DNA of 64,000 nt from DATBSL01 sp964561785 (lineage in GTDB: Bacteria > Acidobacteriota > Vicinamibacteria > Fen-336). The notes under the pieces were generated by a model. It was not told the origin of the DNA. It saw nothing but the letters and a program-made list of their open reading frames with translations, and did no database searches. How positions within the stretch are numbered: the stretch's first letter is position 1; each line of letters starts with the position of its first letter. Location of the stretch: positions 62,001-126,000 of the forward strand of contig CAZLRF010000004.1 in the NCBI GenBank assembly GCA_964561785.1. Direction: 5' to 3'. Position numbers and translations under genes: made by a program. Shown here in pieces: positions 17,671-27,996 of the stretch.

Positions 17671-17699
17671 TTGACGGATGGGACCACTTTCCCTAAGCT
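17671..17699 (+). promoter_or_regulatory. Putative promoter of the uxaE operon (TTGACG-N17-TAAGCT)
   Basis: TTGACG at 17671-17676 and TAAGCT at 17694-17699, spaced 17 nt. Both hexamers are identical to those of the promoter proposed for the TonB receptor at 39.1 kb. The uxaE ATG lies 46 nt downstream of the -10. Confidence 0.5.
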
Positions 17700-17745
17700 A
17701 CGCCTCCGCCGGGTGCGGGCGACCGCGTGTCGCGAGGAGGCCCCC

Positions 17746-19239
17746 ATGAGGAACCAGGCAGAGCCGACGCTGGAGGTCGTGGCCGCCTCGCGCGTGGAGG
17801 CCGCCGGTGTCGAGTGGGCGCTCGCGCGCCACCGGGGCGAGCGGCGCCTCGTCATCGCGGCCCGTGGCGCCCCGGCCCTCCCGGACGGATTCGAGGGCGA
17901 GGCCGCCGCCGGCTCGGACGGCGCACGGCTCGTGGGGCCCCTCTCGCCGAAGAACGCCGCGGCCCTGCGGCGACACCTCGACTGGCTGCGGCCGCGCCCG
18001 CTCGGGACGAAGACCTCGGCCGGGCTCGGCGACCGCCTCGGCCTCGCGACCCCGGGCCACGTGCGCGCCGTCCGCGCGGTCGGCGGTTTCGCCGCGATCG
18101 CGCCCATCTTCCCGCAGCAGTCGATCCGCGAGATGACCCGCACCGGCCGCTCGCCGGTCGAGGTGATGGACGACGCCACCTGGGGGATGTTCGCCGAGGG
18201 CTGGCGCGACGGGACGGGGGCGGACGCCGACCACCTCAAGGCGACCGCCGACATCGACGCCTGTCTCGCCGTCGGCTTCTCGATGTTCACGATCGACCCC
18301 TCGGAGCACGTCGACTCCTCGGCCGACACGGCCGACCTCGCGACGCTGCGGGCGAAGGTCGGGGCGCTCCCGTGGGCCGACCTCGCGGACACCGAGGAGT
18401 CGCTGCGCAAGCGCTTCCTCGGCCTCTCCTTCGAGGTCGAGCACCTGAAGGTCGCCTTCGACGAGGCGGTGCTCCTGCGCGCCGCGGCCAAGTACGGCAA
18501 GGCGGTGGCCCACGTCGCCCGGATGTCGCGCCACCTCCTGAAGGCCGCCGGCACGACGCCGGTCGAGCTCGAGGTCTCGGTGGACGAGACGGACACGCCG
18601 ACCTCGCCGGCCGAGCACTACTGGGTGGCCTCCGAGCTGAAGCGGCTCGGCGTCGCCTGGGTGAGCCTCGCCCCCCGCTTCGTCGGTCGCTTCGAGAAGG
18701 GCGTCGACTACATCGGCGACCTCGCCGCGCTCGAGCGCGACGTGGCGGCCCACGCCGCTCTCGCCCGGCACTTCGGCCCCTACAAGCTGAGCCTGCACTC
18801 CGGCTCCGACAAGTTCAGCGTCTACCCGATCGCGGCGCGCCTCGCGAAGGGCCTCGTCCACCTCAAGACCGCGGGGACGAGCTACCTCGAGGCGCTGCGG
18901 ACGATCGCGGCCCTCGACCCGGCGTTCTTCCGGTCGATCTACGCCTTCGCCCGCGAGCGCTACGACACGGACAAGGCGAGCTACCACGTCTCGGCCGAGC
19001 TGCGGAAGGCGCCGGCCGCCGCCGACGTGCCCGAGGCGGACCTTCCCGGCCTCCTCGAGCAGTTCGACGCCCGCGAGATCCTGCACGTCACCTTCGGCTC
19101 CGTCCTCAAGGAGACGACCGCGGACAGCTCGCTCCGCTTCAAGGACCGCTTGTTCTCGCTGCTGCGCTCGGACCCCGAGGCCTACGCCGCCAACCTCGAG
19201 CGCCACTTCGTCAAGCACCTCCGGCCCTTCGTGCCATGA
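17746..19239 (+). CDS. uxaE: Tagaturonate/fructuronate epimerase
   Basis: UxaE-family enzyme that interconverts D-tagaturonate and D-fructuronate, letting galacturonate enter the glucuronate branch without a separate tagaturonate reductase. 497 residues, normal for the family. Family stretches include FAAIAPIFPQQSIREMTRTGR (about residues 112-132), HLKATADIDACL, SMFTIDPSEHVD, FEVEHLKVAFDEA, ELEVSVDETDTPTSP and KLSLHSGSDKFSVYP, rich in the His, Asp and Glu expected at a metal site. GAGGAGG lies 5 nt before the ATG. First gene of a four-gene operon divergent from the uxaC operon. Confidence 0.92.
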   Translation: MRNQAEPTLEVVAASRVEAAGVEWALARHRGERRLVIAARGAPALPDGFEGEAAAGSDGARLVGPLSPKNAAALRRHLDWLRPRPLGTKTSAGLGDRLGLATPGHVRAVRAVGGFAAIAPIFPQQSIREMTRTGRSPVEVMDDATWGMFAEGWRDGTGADADHLKATADIDACLAVGFSMFTIDPSEHVDSSADTADLATLRAKVGALPWADLADTEESLRKRFLGLSFEVEHLKVAFDEAVLLRAAAKYGKAVAHVARMSRHLLKAAGTTPVELEVSVDETDTPTSPAEHYWVASELKRLGVAWVSLAPRFVGRFEKGVDYIGDLAALERDVAAHAALARHFGPYKLSLHSGSDKFSVYPIAARLAKGLVHLKTAGTSYLEALRTIAALDPAFFRSIYAFARERYDTDKASYHVSAELRKAPAAADVPEADLPGLLEQFDAREILHVTFGSVLKETTADSSLRFKDRLFSLLRSDPEAYAANLERHFVKHLRPFVP

Positions 19240-19306
19240 CGACCATCCCGGGGGGGGTGGGTCACGGGTGGCTGCTCCTCGCCCTGCTTCGACTCCGGAG
19301 CACGTC

Positions 19307-20572
19307 ATGGCCGTGATCGGTCGCGGTGTGGAGCGGGGCTATCTGTCCCTGGCCGAGTGGCAGGCCGTCGCCCGCGAAGGTCTCGCCCGGCTGCCGATCG
19401 ACGGTCGGCGCGTGCTCGTGCTCATCCCCGACGGCACGCGGACGATGCCGATGCCCGGCCTGTTCCAGGTGCTCGACGAGGCGGTGGGCCCGCGCGCGGC
19501 CGCCCTCGACTTCCTCGTGGCCCTCGGCACCCACGCGCCGATGAGCGACGCGCAGCTCACGCAGCTCGTCGGCCGGACGGTGGTCGAGGGGCGCGCCGGC
19601 GAGAGGCGCATCTTCAATCACCGCTGGGACGACCCGTCCAGCTTCGCGACGCTCGGGACGATCCCGGCCGCCGAGATCGAGGTGCTCACCGGCGGCCGGC
19701 TGAGCCGCGACGTGACGGTGGCCCTCAACAAGCTGCCCCTCGAGTACGACCTCCTGCTCGTCTGCGGTCCCGTTTTCCCGCACGAGGTGGTGGGCTTCTC
19801 CGGCGGCACCAAGTACCTCTTCCCGGGCATCGCCGGCCCCGAGATCATCCACTTCACCCACTGGCTGGGCGCCCTCATCTCGAACTACGAGATCATCGGC
19901 ACGAAGGACACGCCGGTCCGCGCCGTGATCGACCGCGCCGCGAGCCTCCTCGACCGGCCGCTGTGGCTCCTCGCCCCGGTCGTCTTCCACGAGGGCCTCG
20001 CCGGGATCTTCTGCGGCCCCGTCCACGAGACGTGGTCGGCCGCCGCCGACCTCTCCGCGAAGCGCCACGTCGTCTGGCTCGAGAAGCCGGTCAGGCGCGT
20101 GCTGTCGATCATGCCCGCGATGTACGACGACCTCTGGGTCGGCGCCAAGGGCATGTACAAGGTGGAGCCGGCGGTGGCCGACGGCGGGGAGGTGGTCATC
20201 TACGCCCCCCACATCACCGAGGTCAGCCACGTCCACGGCCGCCTCCTCGACGAGGTCGGCTACCACTGCCGCGAGTACTTCACGAAGCAGTGGGACCGCT
20301 TCAAGCACGTCCCGGGCGGCATCCTCGCCCACTCGACGCACGTGAAGGGCCTCGGGACGTACGACCCCGCCACCGGCGCCGAGACGCCCCGCATCCGGGT
20401 GACGCTCGCGACCGGCATCCCGCGCGAGCGGTGCGAGAAGATCAACCTCGGCTATCTCGACCCGGCCACGGTCGACCCCCGGGCCTGGAAGGAGGACGAG
20501 GACGCGCTCGTCGTCCCGCGCGCCGGTGAGATGCTCTACCGAGTCAGACCAGCGACAGGAGACCCTCGATGA
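19307..20572 (+). CDS. LarA-superfamily nickel-pincer hydroxyacid racemase/epimerase (candidate gluconate/mannonate 2-epimerase)
   Basis: Member of the lactate racemase LarA (DUF2088) superfamily, 421 residues like LarA itself. The catalytic set is intact: DGTR at 42-45, GTH with His76, His159 in PHEVVGFSGG, Lys169 in SGGTKYLFPG, and His185. The spacing His159-Lys169-His185 (10 and 16 residues) equals that of lactobacillar LarA (174-184-200), where Lys and His bind the nickel-pincer nucleotide. The superfamily includes a D-gluconate 2-epimerase, which links gluconate and mannonate. Here it lies between uxaE and a kinase-gnd pair with an ATGA overlap, which points to that reaction (inference). 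LarB/C/E for cofactor synthesis are not in the window. Confidence 0.85.
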   Translation: MAVIGRGVERGYLSLAEWQAVAREGLARLPIDGRRVLVLIPDGTRTMPMPGLFQVLDEAVGPRAAALDFLVALGTHAPMSDAQLTQLVGRTVVEGRAGERRIFNHRWDDPSSFATLGTIPAAEIEVLTGGRLSRDVTVALNKLPLEYDLLLVCGPVFPHEVVGFSGGTKYLFPGIAGPEIIHFTHWLGALISNYEIIGTKDTPVRAVIDRAASLLDRPLWLLAPVVFHEGLAGIFCGPVHETWSAAADLSAKRHVVWLEKPVRRVLSIMPAMYDDLWVGAKGMYKVEPAVADGGEVVIYAPHITEVSHVHGRLLDEVGYHCREYFTKQWDRFKHVPGGILAHSTHVKGLGTYDPATGAETPRIRVTLATGIPRERCEKINLGYLDPATVDPRAWKEDEDALVVPRAGEMLYRVRPATGDPR

Positions 20573-21651
20573 AGTACGGCCTCGACATCCGGAAGGACGC
20601 CGCCCTCGACTTCGTGTCGGTCGGCGCTCTCGTCCACCGTTTCGACCCCGGCATCGTCCCGTTCCGCAAGGCGACCGAGTGCGCCATTCACGTGAGCGGC
20701 GGCGAGTTCAACTGCGCGGCGAACCTCGCCGACTGCTTCGGCATGAAGACCGCGATCGCGACCGCGATGGTCGACTACCCGATCGGGGAGCTGATCGCCG
20801 AGCGCGTCCGGGCGATGGGCGTCACGCCCTTCTACAAGCGCTTCGCCCACGACGGCGTGCGCGGCCCGAACATGGCCACCGTCTACTCCGACCGCGGGCA
20901 CGGCATGCGGGCCCCGGTCGTCTTCTACAACCGCTCGAACGAAGCGGCGGGCCTGCTGAAGGCGGGCGACTTCGACTGGGACGCGATGTTCGCGGGCGGC
21001 GTGCGCTGGTTCCACAGCGGGGGGATCTTCGCCGCGCTGTCGCCGACGACGCCGGAGGTCATCGTCGAGGGCATGAATGCGGCCAAGGCGGCGGGGGCGG
21101 TGTGCTCCTTCGACCTCAACTTCCGCGAGAAGCTCTGGAAGGTCTCGGGCGGCGCCGACCGCGCGGTCGAGACGGTGGCCCGGATCGTCGAGAACGTGGA
21201 CGTCCTCGTGGGCAACGAGGAGGACCTCCAGAAGGGCCTCGGCATCCCCGGCCCCGAGGTCGCGGCGAAGAGCAAGCTCGACCCCTCCACGTTCTTCGGG
21301 ATGATCGACCAGGTCGTGAAGAAGCACCCGAAGGTCAAGGTCGTGGCCACGACCCTGCGCGAGGTCCACAGCACGAACCGGCACTCGTGGAGCGCGGTCG
21401 CCTGGATCGACGGGAAGACCTACGTGGCCCCGACCGCGGAGCTCGACGTCTACGACCGCGTCGGCGGCGGCGACGGCTTCGCCTCCGGCTTCTTCTACGG
21501 CCTCATGACCGGCGAAGAGCCGGAAGAGGCGGTCAAGCTCGGCTGGGCGCACGGCGCCCTCCTCACCACGTTCCCCGGCGACACCACCATGGCCACCGTC
21601 GAGCAGGTGCGCGCGTTCGCCAAGGGCGGCTCCGCCCGCATCCAGCGCTAG
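20569..21651 (+). CDS. PfkB-family sugar(-acid) kinase
   Basis: Ribokinase/PfkB-fold kinase of 360 residues. The N-terminal GGEFNCAANLA is at 44-54. FDLNFREKLW at 181-190 resembles the DxNxRxxLW signature of 2-keto-3-deoxygluconate kinases, and the ATP/anion-hole motif is GGGDGFASG with catalytic Asp302. A Gly replaces the usual Ala in GAGD. Overlap ATGA with the LarA-like gene and an 18-nt gap to gnd place it in one operon. By similarity KDG is the substrate, but the next gene uses 6-phosphogluconate, so gluconate 6-phosphorylation is a serious alternative. Confidence 0.85.
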   Translation: MKYGLDIRKDAALDFVSVGALVHRFDPGIVPFRKATECAIHVSGGEFNCAANLADCFGMKTAIATAMVDYPIGELIAERVRAMGVTPFYKRFAHDGVRGPNMATVYSDRGHGMRAPVVFYNRSNEAAGLLKAGDFDWDAMFAGGVRWFHSGGIFAALSPTTPEVIVEGMNAAKAAGAVCSFDLNFREKLWKVSGGADRAVETVARIVENVDVLVGNEEDLQKGLGIPGPEVAAKSKLDPSTFFGMIDQVVKKHPKVKVVATTLREVHSTNRHSWSAVAWIDGKTYVAPTAELDVYDRVGGGDGFASGFFYGLMTGEEPEEAVKLGWAHGALLTTFPGDTTMATVEQVRAFAKGGSARIQR

Positions 21652-21669
21652 GCGCGAGGAGACATCGAG

Positions 21670-23121
21670 ATGAGCAAGGCAGACATCGGCCTCGTCGGGC
21701 TCGCCGTGATGGGCGAGAACCTCATCCTGAACATGGAGAGCCACGGCTTCACCGTGGCCGCCTACAACCGGACGACTTCGAAGGTCGACGACTTCGTGAA
21801 CGGCCGGGCGAAGGGGAAGAGGATCCTCGGCGCCCGCTCGGTCGAGGAGTTCGTGTCCCTCCTGAAGCGTCCCCGCAAGGTCATGATCATGGTCAAGGCG
21901 GGCAAGGCGGTCGACGACTTCATCGAGCAGATCCTCCCGCACCTCGAGGCGGGCGACATCCTGATCGACGGCGGCAACACCCACTACCCGGACACGATCC
22001 GCCGCGCCGCCTACGTCGAGAGCAAGGGGATGCTGTACGTGGGCACCGGCGTCTCGGGCGGCGAGGAGGGGGCCCTCAAGGGCCCGTCGATCATGCCCGG
22101 GGGCTCGCCCGCGGCGTGGCCGCAGGTCAAGCCCATCTTCCAGGCGATCGCGGCGAAGATCGAGGACGGCACGCCCTGCTGCGACTGGGTCGGGGAGAAC
22201 GGGGCCGGCCACTTCGTGAAGATGGTCCACAACGGGATCGAGTACGGCGACATGCAGCTCATCTGCGAGGCCTACGACATCCTGAGGAACATCCTCGGGA
22301 TGACGGCCGACGAGATGCACGAGGTCTTCGCGGAGTGGAACCGGGGCGAGCTCGACAGCTACCTGATCGAGATCACCCGCGACATCCTCGGATTCAAGGA
22401 CGAGGACGGCCAGCCGCTCGTCGACCGCATCCTGGACACCGCCGGCCAGAAGGGCACCGGGAAGTGGACGGGGATCGAGGCGCTCGACCTCGGCATCCCG
22501 CTCACCCTGATCGGCGAGGCGGTGTTCGCGCGGTGCCTGTCCGCGATCAAGGACGAGCGCGTCGCGGCGTCGAGGGTCCTCCCGGGCCCGAAGCCCGGGT
22601 TCGACGCAGACCGCAAGGCGTTCGTCGAGGACCTCCGGCGGGCCTTGTACGCGTCCAAGATCGTCTCCTACGCCCAGGGCTACACGCTCATGCGCGCCGC
22701 CGCGAAGGAGCGCGGCTGGAAGCTCAACTACGGCGGCGTCGCCCTCATGTGGCGGGGTGGCTGCATCATCCGGTCGGTCTTCCTCGGCAAGATCAAGGAG
22801 GCCTTCGACAGGGACCCCGGCCTCACGAACCTCCTCCTCGACCCCTTCTTCCGCGACAAGGTGGTCTCGAGCCAGGACGCGTGGCGCCGCGTCGTCGCCA
22901 CCGCGGTGACGAACGGCGTGCCGGTGCCCGCCTTCGCCTCCGCCCTCACCTACTTCGACGGGTTCCGCGCCGAGCGGCTCCCGGCGAACCTCCTCCAGGC
23001 CCAGCGCGACTACTTCGGCGCCCACACCTACGAGCGCACGGACAGGCCGCGCGGGGAGTTCTTCCACACGAACTGGACGGGACGGGGAGGGACCACGTCG
23101 GCCTCGACGTACTCGGTCTAG
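21670..23121 (+). CDS. gnd: 6-phosphogluconate dehydrogenase (decarboxylating)
   Basis: Oxidises and decarboxylates 6-phosphogluconate to ribulose-5-phosphate with NADP or NAD. 483 residues, the long (E. coli-like) form. Clear marks are GLAVMGENLILNM at about 9-21, the substrate signature GVSGGEEGALKGPSIMPGG at about 129-147, and VKMVHNGIEYGDMQL with catalytic Lys/His/Asn near 183-187. Last gene of the uxaE operon; a hairpin begins at the final base of its stop codon. Its presence in a uronate operon without a KDPG aldolase is the key oddity of this cluster. Confidence 0.95.
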   Translation: MSKADIGLVGLAVMGENLILNMESHGFTVAAYNRTTSKVDDFVNGRAKGKRILGARSVEEFVSLLKRPRKVMIMVKAGKAVDDFIEQILPHLEAGDILIDGGNTHYPDTIRRAAYVESKGMLYVGTGVSGGEEGALKGPSIMPGGSPAAWPQVKPIFQAIAAKIEDGTPCCDWVGENGAGHFVKMVHNGIEYGDMQLICEAYDILRNILGMTADEMHEVFAEWNRGELDSYLIEITRDILGFKDEDGQPLVDRILDTAGQKGTGKWTGIEALDLGIPLTLIGEAVFARCLSAIKDERVAASRVLPGPKPGFDADRKAFVEDLRRALYASKIVSYAQGYTLMRAAAKERGWKLNYGGVALMWRGGCIIRSVFLGKIKEAFDRDPGLTNLLLDPFFRDKVVSSQDAWRRVVATAVTNGVPVPAFASALTYFDGFRAERLPANLLQAQRDYFGAHTYERTDRPRGEFFHTNWTGRGGTTSASTYSV

Positions 23122-23166
23122 ACGAACCGCTCACGCCCGGTCTCGCCGGTGCGTGAGCGGTTCGTC
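23121..23166 (+). terminator. Strong hairpin terminating the uxaE-gnd operon
   Basis: A perfect 16-bp stem (23121-23136 with 23151-23166, GACGAACCGCTCACGC pairing its complement). The 14-nt loop contains CCGG on both sides and can extend the stem. No U-run follows (CTTCTGC), so it may also act as an RNA 3' stabiliser. Confidence 0.7.
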
Positions 23167-23222
23167 CTTCTGCTTCGATTCCGTTCTTTAGAAGGCCCCG
23201 CGGCGAGCCGGCTCCTCTTCCC

Positions 23223-23251
23223 TTGACATGCATAGCAGATCAATGTATAAG
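23223..23251 (+). promoter_or_regulatory. Near-consensus sigma70-type promoter for the padR operon
   Basis: TTGACA at 23223-23228, exactly 17 nt, then TATAAG at 23246-23251. This is the best match to the vegetative consensus in the window. It lies in an AT-rich patch (about 23223-23263) that probably also holds the PadR operator; ACAT and ATGT half-sites occur around the spacer. Confidence 0.7.
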
Positions 23252-23301
23252 GCTTCTATGTACCGCTTGCCCCGGTCCTCGGCGGCTCGGCGCCCCCGCC
23301 C

Positions 23302-23655
23302 GTGAACGTCGGCAAGGACCTCGTGGCCGCGTCCGCCACGCCGCTCGTCCTCGCCATCCTGAGCGAGGGCGAGAGCTACGGCTACGCCATCATCAAACGC
23401 GTGGCCGAGCTGTCGGCGGGCGAGCTCGAGTGGACGGACGGCATGCTGTACCCCGTGCTCCACCGCCTCGAACGAAACGGCTTCGTGAAGGCCGTGTGGG
23501 GGGAATCGGAGTCCGGGCGGCGGCGGCGCTACTACCGGCTGACGGAGAGGGGCAGGGAGGAGCTGGCGAGCCAGCGGCGGCAGTGGCAGCTGGTGGACTC
23601 CACGCTGCGCCGGACGCTGCCCCGCTCCCACCGGCTCGTGCTCCAGGGAGGCTGA
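23302..23655 (+). CDS. PadR-family transcriptional regulator
   Basis: Small winged-helix repressor of 117 residues. Typical PadR features are LAILSEGESYGYAIIKRV at about 18-35, ELEWTDGMLYPVLHRLERNGFV in the recognition region, and RRRYYRLTERGREEL forming the wing. A C-terminal helix for dimerisation follows. It uses a GTG start about 50 nt after the -10. It is followed 3 nt later by a permease-prefix membrane protein, a pairing that is common in Acidobacteriota, where PadR usually represses its own operon. Confidence 0.9.
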   Translation: MNVGKDLVAASATPLVLAILSEGESYGYAIIKRVAELSAGELEWTDGMLYPVLHRLERNGFVKAVWGESESGRRRRYYRLTERGREELASQRRQWQLVDSTLRRTLPRSHRLVLQGG

Positions 23656-23658
23656 CCC

Positions 23659-25095
23659 GTGTCGAAGAGAAACGACGAACCCGGAGCCGGGGCGCGCGCG
23701 TCGCTCGAGGAAGGCATCGCGCAGTGGCGCTCGTACGTCCGGCGCCGGCAGGCGATCCACCCCGTGGACGTCGACGAGCTGGAGGACCACCTCCGCGACG
23801 AGGCGAGCGCGCTCGTCGAGAGGGGGCTCGCGGAGGACGAGGCCTTCCTCATCGCCGTCAAGCGCATCGGCGCCCTCGACGCGCTCTCCCGCGAGTTCGC
23901 CCGGGAGCACTCGGAGCGTCTGTGGAAGCGCCTCGTCGTGGCGTCCGACGAGGACGCAAGCGGGCCGGGCCGGGGCGAGGGGGCGAGGAGGGAAGCCCTG
24001 CTCGCGGTCTCTCTGGCCGTCGCCGCCGCCGTGGCCATCAAGGTCCCCGGGCTGTTCGGCGTGCGGATGGACCCGAACGAGGAGCTCCCGCGGCTGTACG
24101 TCCTGAACCTCCCGTTCTTCGCCCTGCCGTTCCTGGCCGCCTTCTTCGCCCTGAAGCGGTCGCTCCCGCCGCTCGGCTGGCTGTGGCTCCTGGCGCCGTT
24201 CGCGGTGGGCGCCGCGGCCGTCAACCTCATGCCGTTCGGGGCCGGCGGGTCGGCCGAGGTCCTGGCCGCGCGGGTCGCCGACACCGAGATGCTGGCCGTG
24301 CTGCACCTGCCGATCGCCCTGTGGCTGGCCGTGGGGTACGCCTACGTCCGGGGCCGCTGGCGCGACCACGACCAGCGCATGAACTTCGTACGCTTCTCCG
24401 GCGAGTGGTTCATCTACTACGCCCTCATCGCCCTCGGCGGCGGCGTTCTGATGGGGCTCACCGCCTTCGTCTTCACCTCGATCGGACTGCGGCCCGACGC
24501 GCTCGTGGCGACCTGGATCCTGCCCTGCGGTGCGATGGGGGCCGTGATCGTCGCCGCCTGGCTCGTCGAGGCGAAGCAGAGCGTCATCGAGAACATGGCG
24601 CCGGTGCTCACGCTGCTCTTCACGCCGCTCTTCGCGCTCCTGCTCCTCGCATTTCTCGCGACGCTGGCGTGGACCGGCGGCGGCATCGACGTGGGGCGGG
24701 AGGTCCTCATCGGCTTCGACCTGCTCCTGGTCCTGGTCGCGGGTCTCGTGCTCTACGCGATCTCGGCCCGTGACCCGCAGCGGCCGCCCGGCGTCTTCGA
24801 CGCCCTGCAGCTCGCGCTCGTCGTCTCCGCTCTCCTCGTCGACGTCCTCGCGCTGTGGGCCATCTCCGCGCGGATCTCGGAGTTCGGCACGAGCCCCAAC
24901 AAGGTCGCGGCCCTCGGCGAGAACCTCGTCCTGCTCGTCAGCCTGGGCGGGTCCGCCGTGCTCTACGCGCGCTTCCTGTCCGGGCGTGCCGCGTTCGCCC
25001 AGCTCGAACGGTGGCAGACGGCGTACCTGCCCGCGTACGCGATCTGGGCGTGGGTCGTGGTCGTGGTCTTCCCGCCCGCGTTCGGCTTCCGGTAG
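23659..25095 (+). CDS. Permease-prefix-domain multipass membrane protein
   Basis: Inner-membrane protein of 478 residues. The N-terminal soluble part (about residues 12-80, VDELEDHLRDEASALVERGL and KRIGALDALSREFAREH) is the permease prefix domain 1 found before ABC-transporter-like permeases. It is followed by about ten hydrophobic segments with no MacB-type domain visible, resembling DUF4153-like proteins. GTG start with AGGGAGG just upstream, overlapping the padR end. The role is unknown; envelope stress or drug response is a guess from PadR control. Confidence 0.7.
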   Translation: MSKRNDEPGAGARASLEEGIAQWRSYVRRRQAIHPVDVDELEDHLRDEASALVERGLAEDEAFLIAVKRIGALDALSREFAREHSERLWKRLVVASDEDASGPGRGEGARREALLAVSLAVAAAVAIKVPGLFGVRMDPNEELPRLYVLNLPFFALPFLAAFFALKRSLPPLGWLWLLAPFAVGAAAVNLMPFGAGGSAEVLAARVADTEMLAVLHLPIALWLAVGYAYVRGRWRDHDQRMNFVRFSGEWFIYYALIALGGGVLMGLTAFVFTSIGLRPDALVATWILPCGAMGAVIVAAWLVEAKQSVIENMAPVLTLLFTPLFALLLLAFLATLAWTGGGIDVGREVLIGFDLLLVLVAGLVLYAISARDPQRPPGVFDALQLALVVSALLVDVLALWAISARISEFGTSPNKVAALGENLVLLVSLGGSAVLYARFLSGRAAFAQLERWQTAYLPAYAIWAWVVVVVFPPAFGFR

Positions 25096-25139
25096 ACGCG
25101 GCGACCGCGCGCGCCCCTGCTCCGGCCCCCCCCGCGCGC

Positions 25140-25168
25140 TTGGACCGCGGCGTGGGAAAGATTACGAT
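25140..25168 (+). promoter_or_regulatory. Possible promoter for transketolase (TTGGAC-N17-TACGAT)
   Basis: TTGGAC at 25140-25145 and TACGAT at 25163-25168, spaced 17 nt, 60 nt before the tkt ATG. A similar TACGAT lies at 27970-27975 before the secreted TIM-barrel gene. The -35 is weak. Confidence 0.35.
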
Positions 25169-25228
25169 TCGCCGACCCGTGCGAGGCCGCGAGGCGCCGC
25201 GCGTCGCGTCCGAGGAGAGACAGAAGCG

Positions 25229-27298
<2,070 letters not shown>

Positions 27299-27313
<15 letters not shown>

Positions 27314-27360
27314 ATCTGCTCATTGCACCCTGACAATGCGTCATTTCAAGATCTGACCCC
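27299..27360. repeat. Palindromic repeat, copy 1 (between tkt and kdsC)
   Basis: Inverted arms GGGGTCAGATCTTGAA (27299-27314) and its complement (27345-27360), with a partly paired centre (CATTG/CAATG). Each arm read inward carries GTC AGA TCT TGA, and both convergent genes end on it with GVRS-stop. Probably also a bidirectional terminator. It is related to 45179-45242 and 56316-56335. Confidence 0.85.
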
Positions 27361-27909
27361 ACGCCCGATCTCGTAGTGGCGGAGGATCTCCTCCCATTTG
27401 CCCTGGGCCTTGAGGAGGAGCTCGCCGACGTCGCGCAGGGCGCCGTGGCCCCCGGGGTTCGCCGTCACCCAGTGCGCCTCCGCCTTCACCTCCGGCTTGG
27501 CGTTCGCGACCGCGACGCCGAGGCCGACCCGGTGCATGACGACCACGTCGGTGAAGTCGTCGCCCACGTAGGCGACCTGCTCGGCGGCGAAGCCGGACCG
27601 CTCGAGGATCTCCTCGAGGATCGGGATCTTCTCGACGTGACCCTGGTAGACGTACGCGAAGCCGGCGGAGCGGGCGCGCTCCTCGGTCGCGACCGAGACC
27701 CGGCCGCTGATGACGCCGGCCTGGATGCCGAAGCGCTTCAGCCAGTGGAACGCGATGCCGTCCTGGGAGTCGAAGGCCTTGATCTCGGCGAGCCCCCCCT
27801 GGCCGTCCGGCACGTTCCAGTAGGTCCCGTCGGTCATCACCCCGTCGACGTCCATCAGCAGGAGGCGGACCCGCGCGGCGCGGGCCAGGACGTCCTCGTC
27901 GAAGCTCAT
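27346..27909 (-). CDS. kdsC: 3-deoxy-D-manno-octulosonate 8-phosphate phosphatase (KdsC-like)
   Basis: HAD-superfamily phosphatase that releases Kdo from Kdo-8-phosphate for LPS. 187 residues, near family length. The HAD motif I is LLLMDVDGVMTDG with Asp20 and Asp22; GVISGRVS is motif II; the C-terminal QVAYVGDDFTDVVVMHRVGLGVAVANA is motif III/IV. As in KdsC there is no cap domain. The last residues GVRS and the stop come from the right arm of the palindromic repeat shared with tkt. Divergent from the secreted TIM-barrel gene. Confidence 0.88.
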   Translation of the reverse strand: MSFDEDVLARAARVRLLLMDVDGVMTDGTYWNVPDGQGGLAEIKAFDSQDGIAFHWLKRFGIQAGVISGRVSVATEERARSAGFAYVYQGHVEKIPILEEILERSGFAAEQVAYVGDDFTDVVVMHRVGLGVAVANAKPEVKAEAHWVTANPGGHGALRDVGELLLKAQGKWEEILRHYEIGRGVRS

Positions 27910-27996
27910 CTCACGGTCCCCCTCGAGCGCCGATCCTCTCACAGCTTTGCCGGCCGCCGCGCGGGAAGGTACGATCGCCCCGCTCGAGGAGGGACG

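Noticed and set aside
20540..20554. GAGTCAGACCAG at the end of the LarA-like gene as a fourth operator
   Set aside because: Only one half-site (GACCA) is good, and it lies inside a coding region without a nearby promoter.
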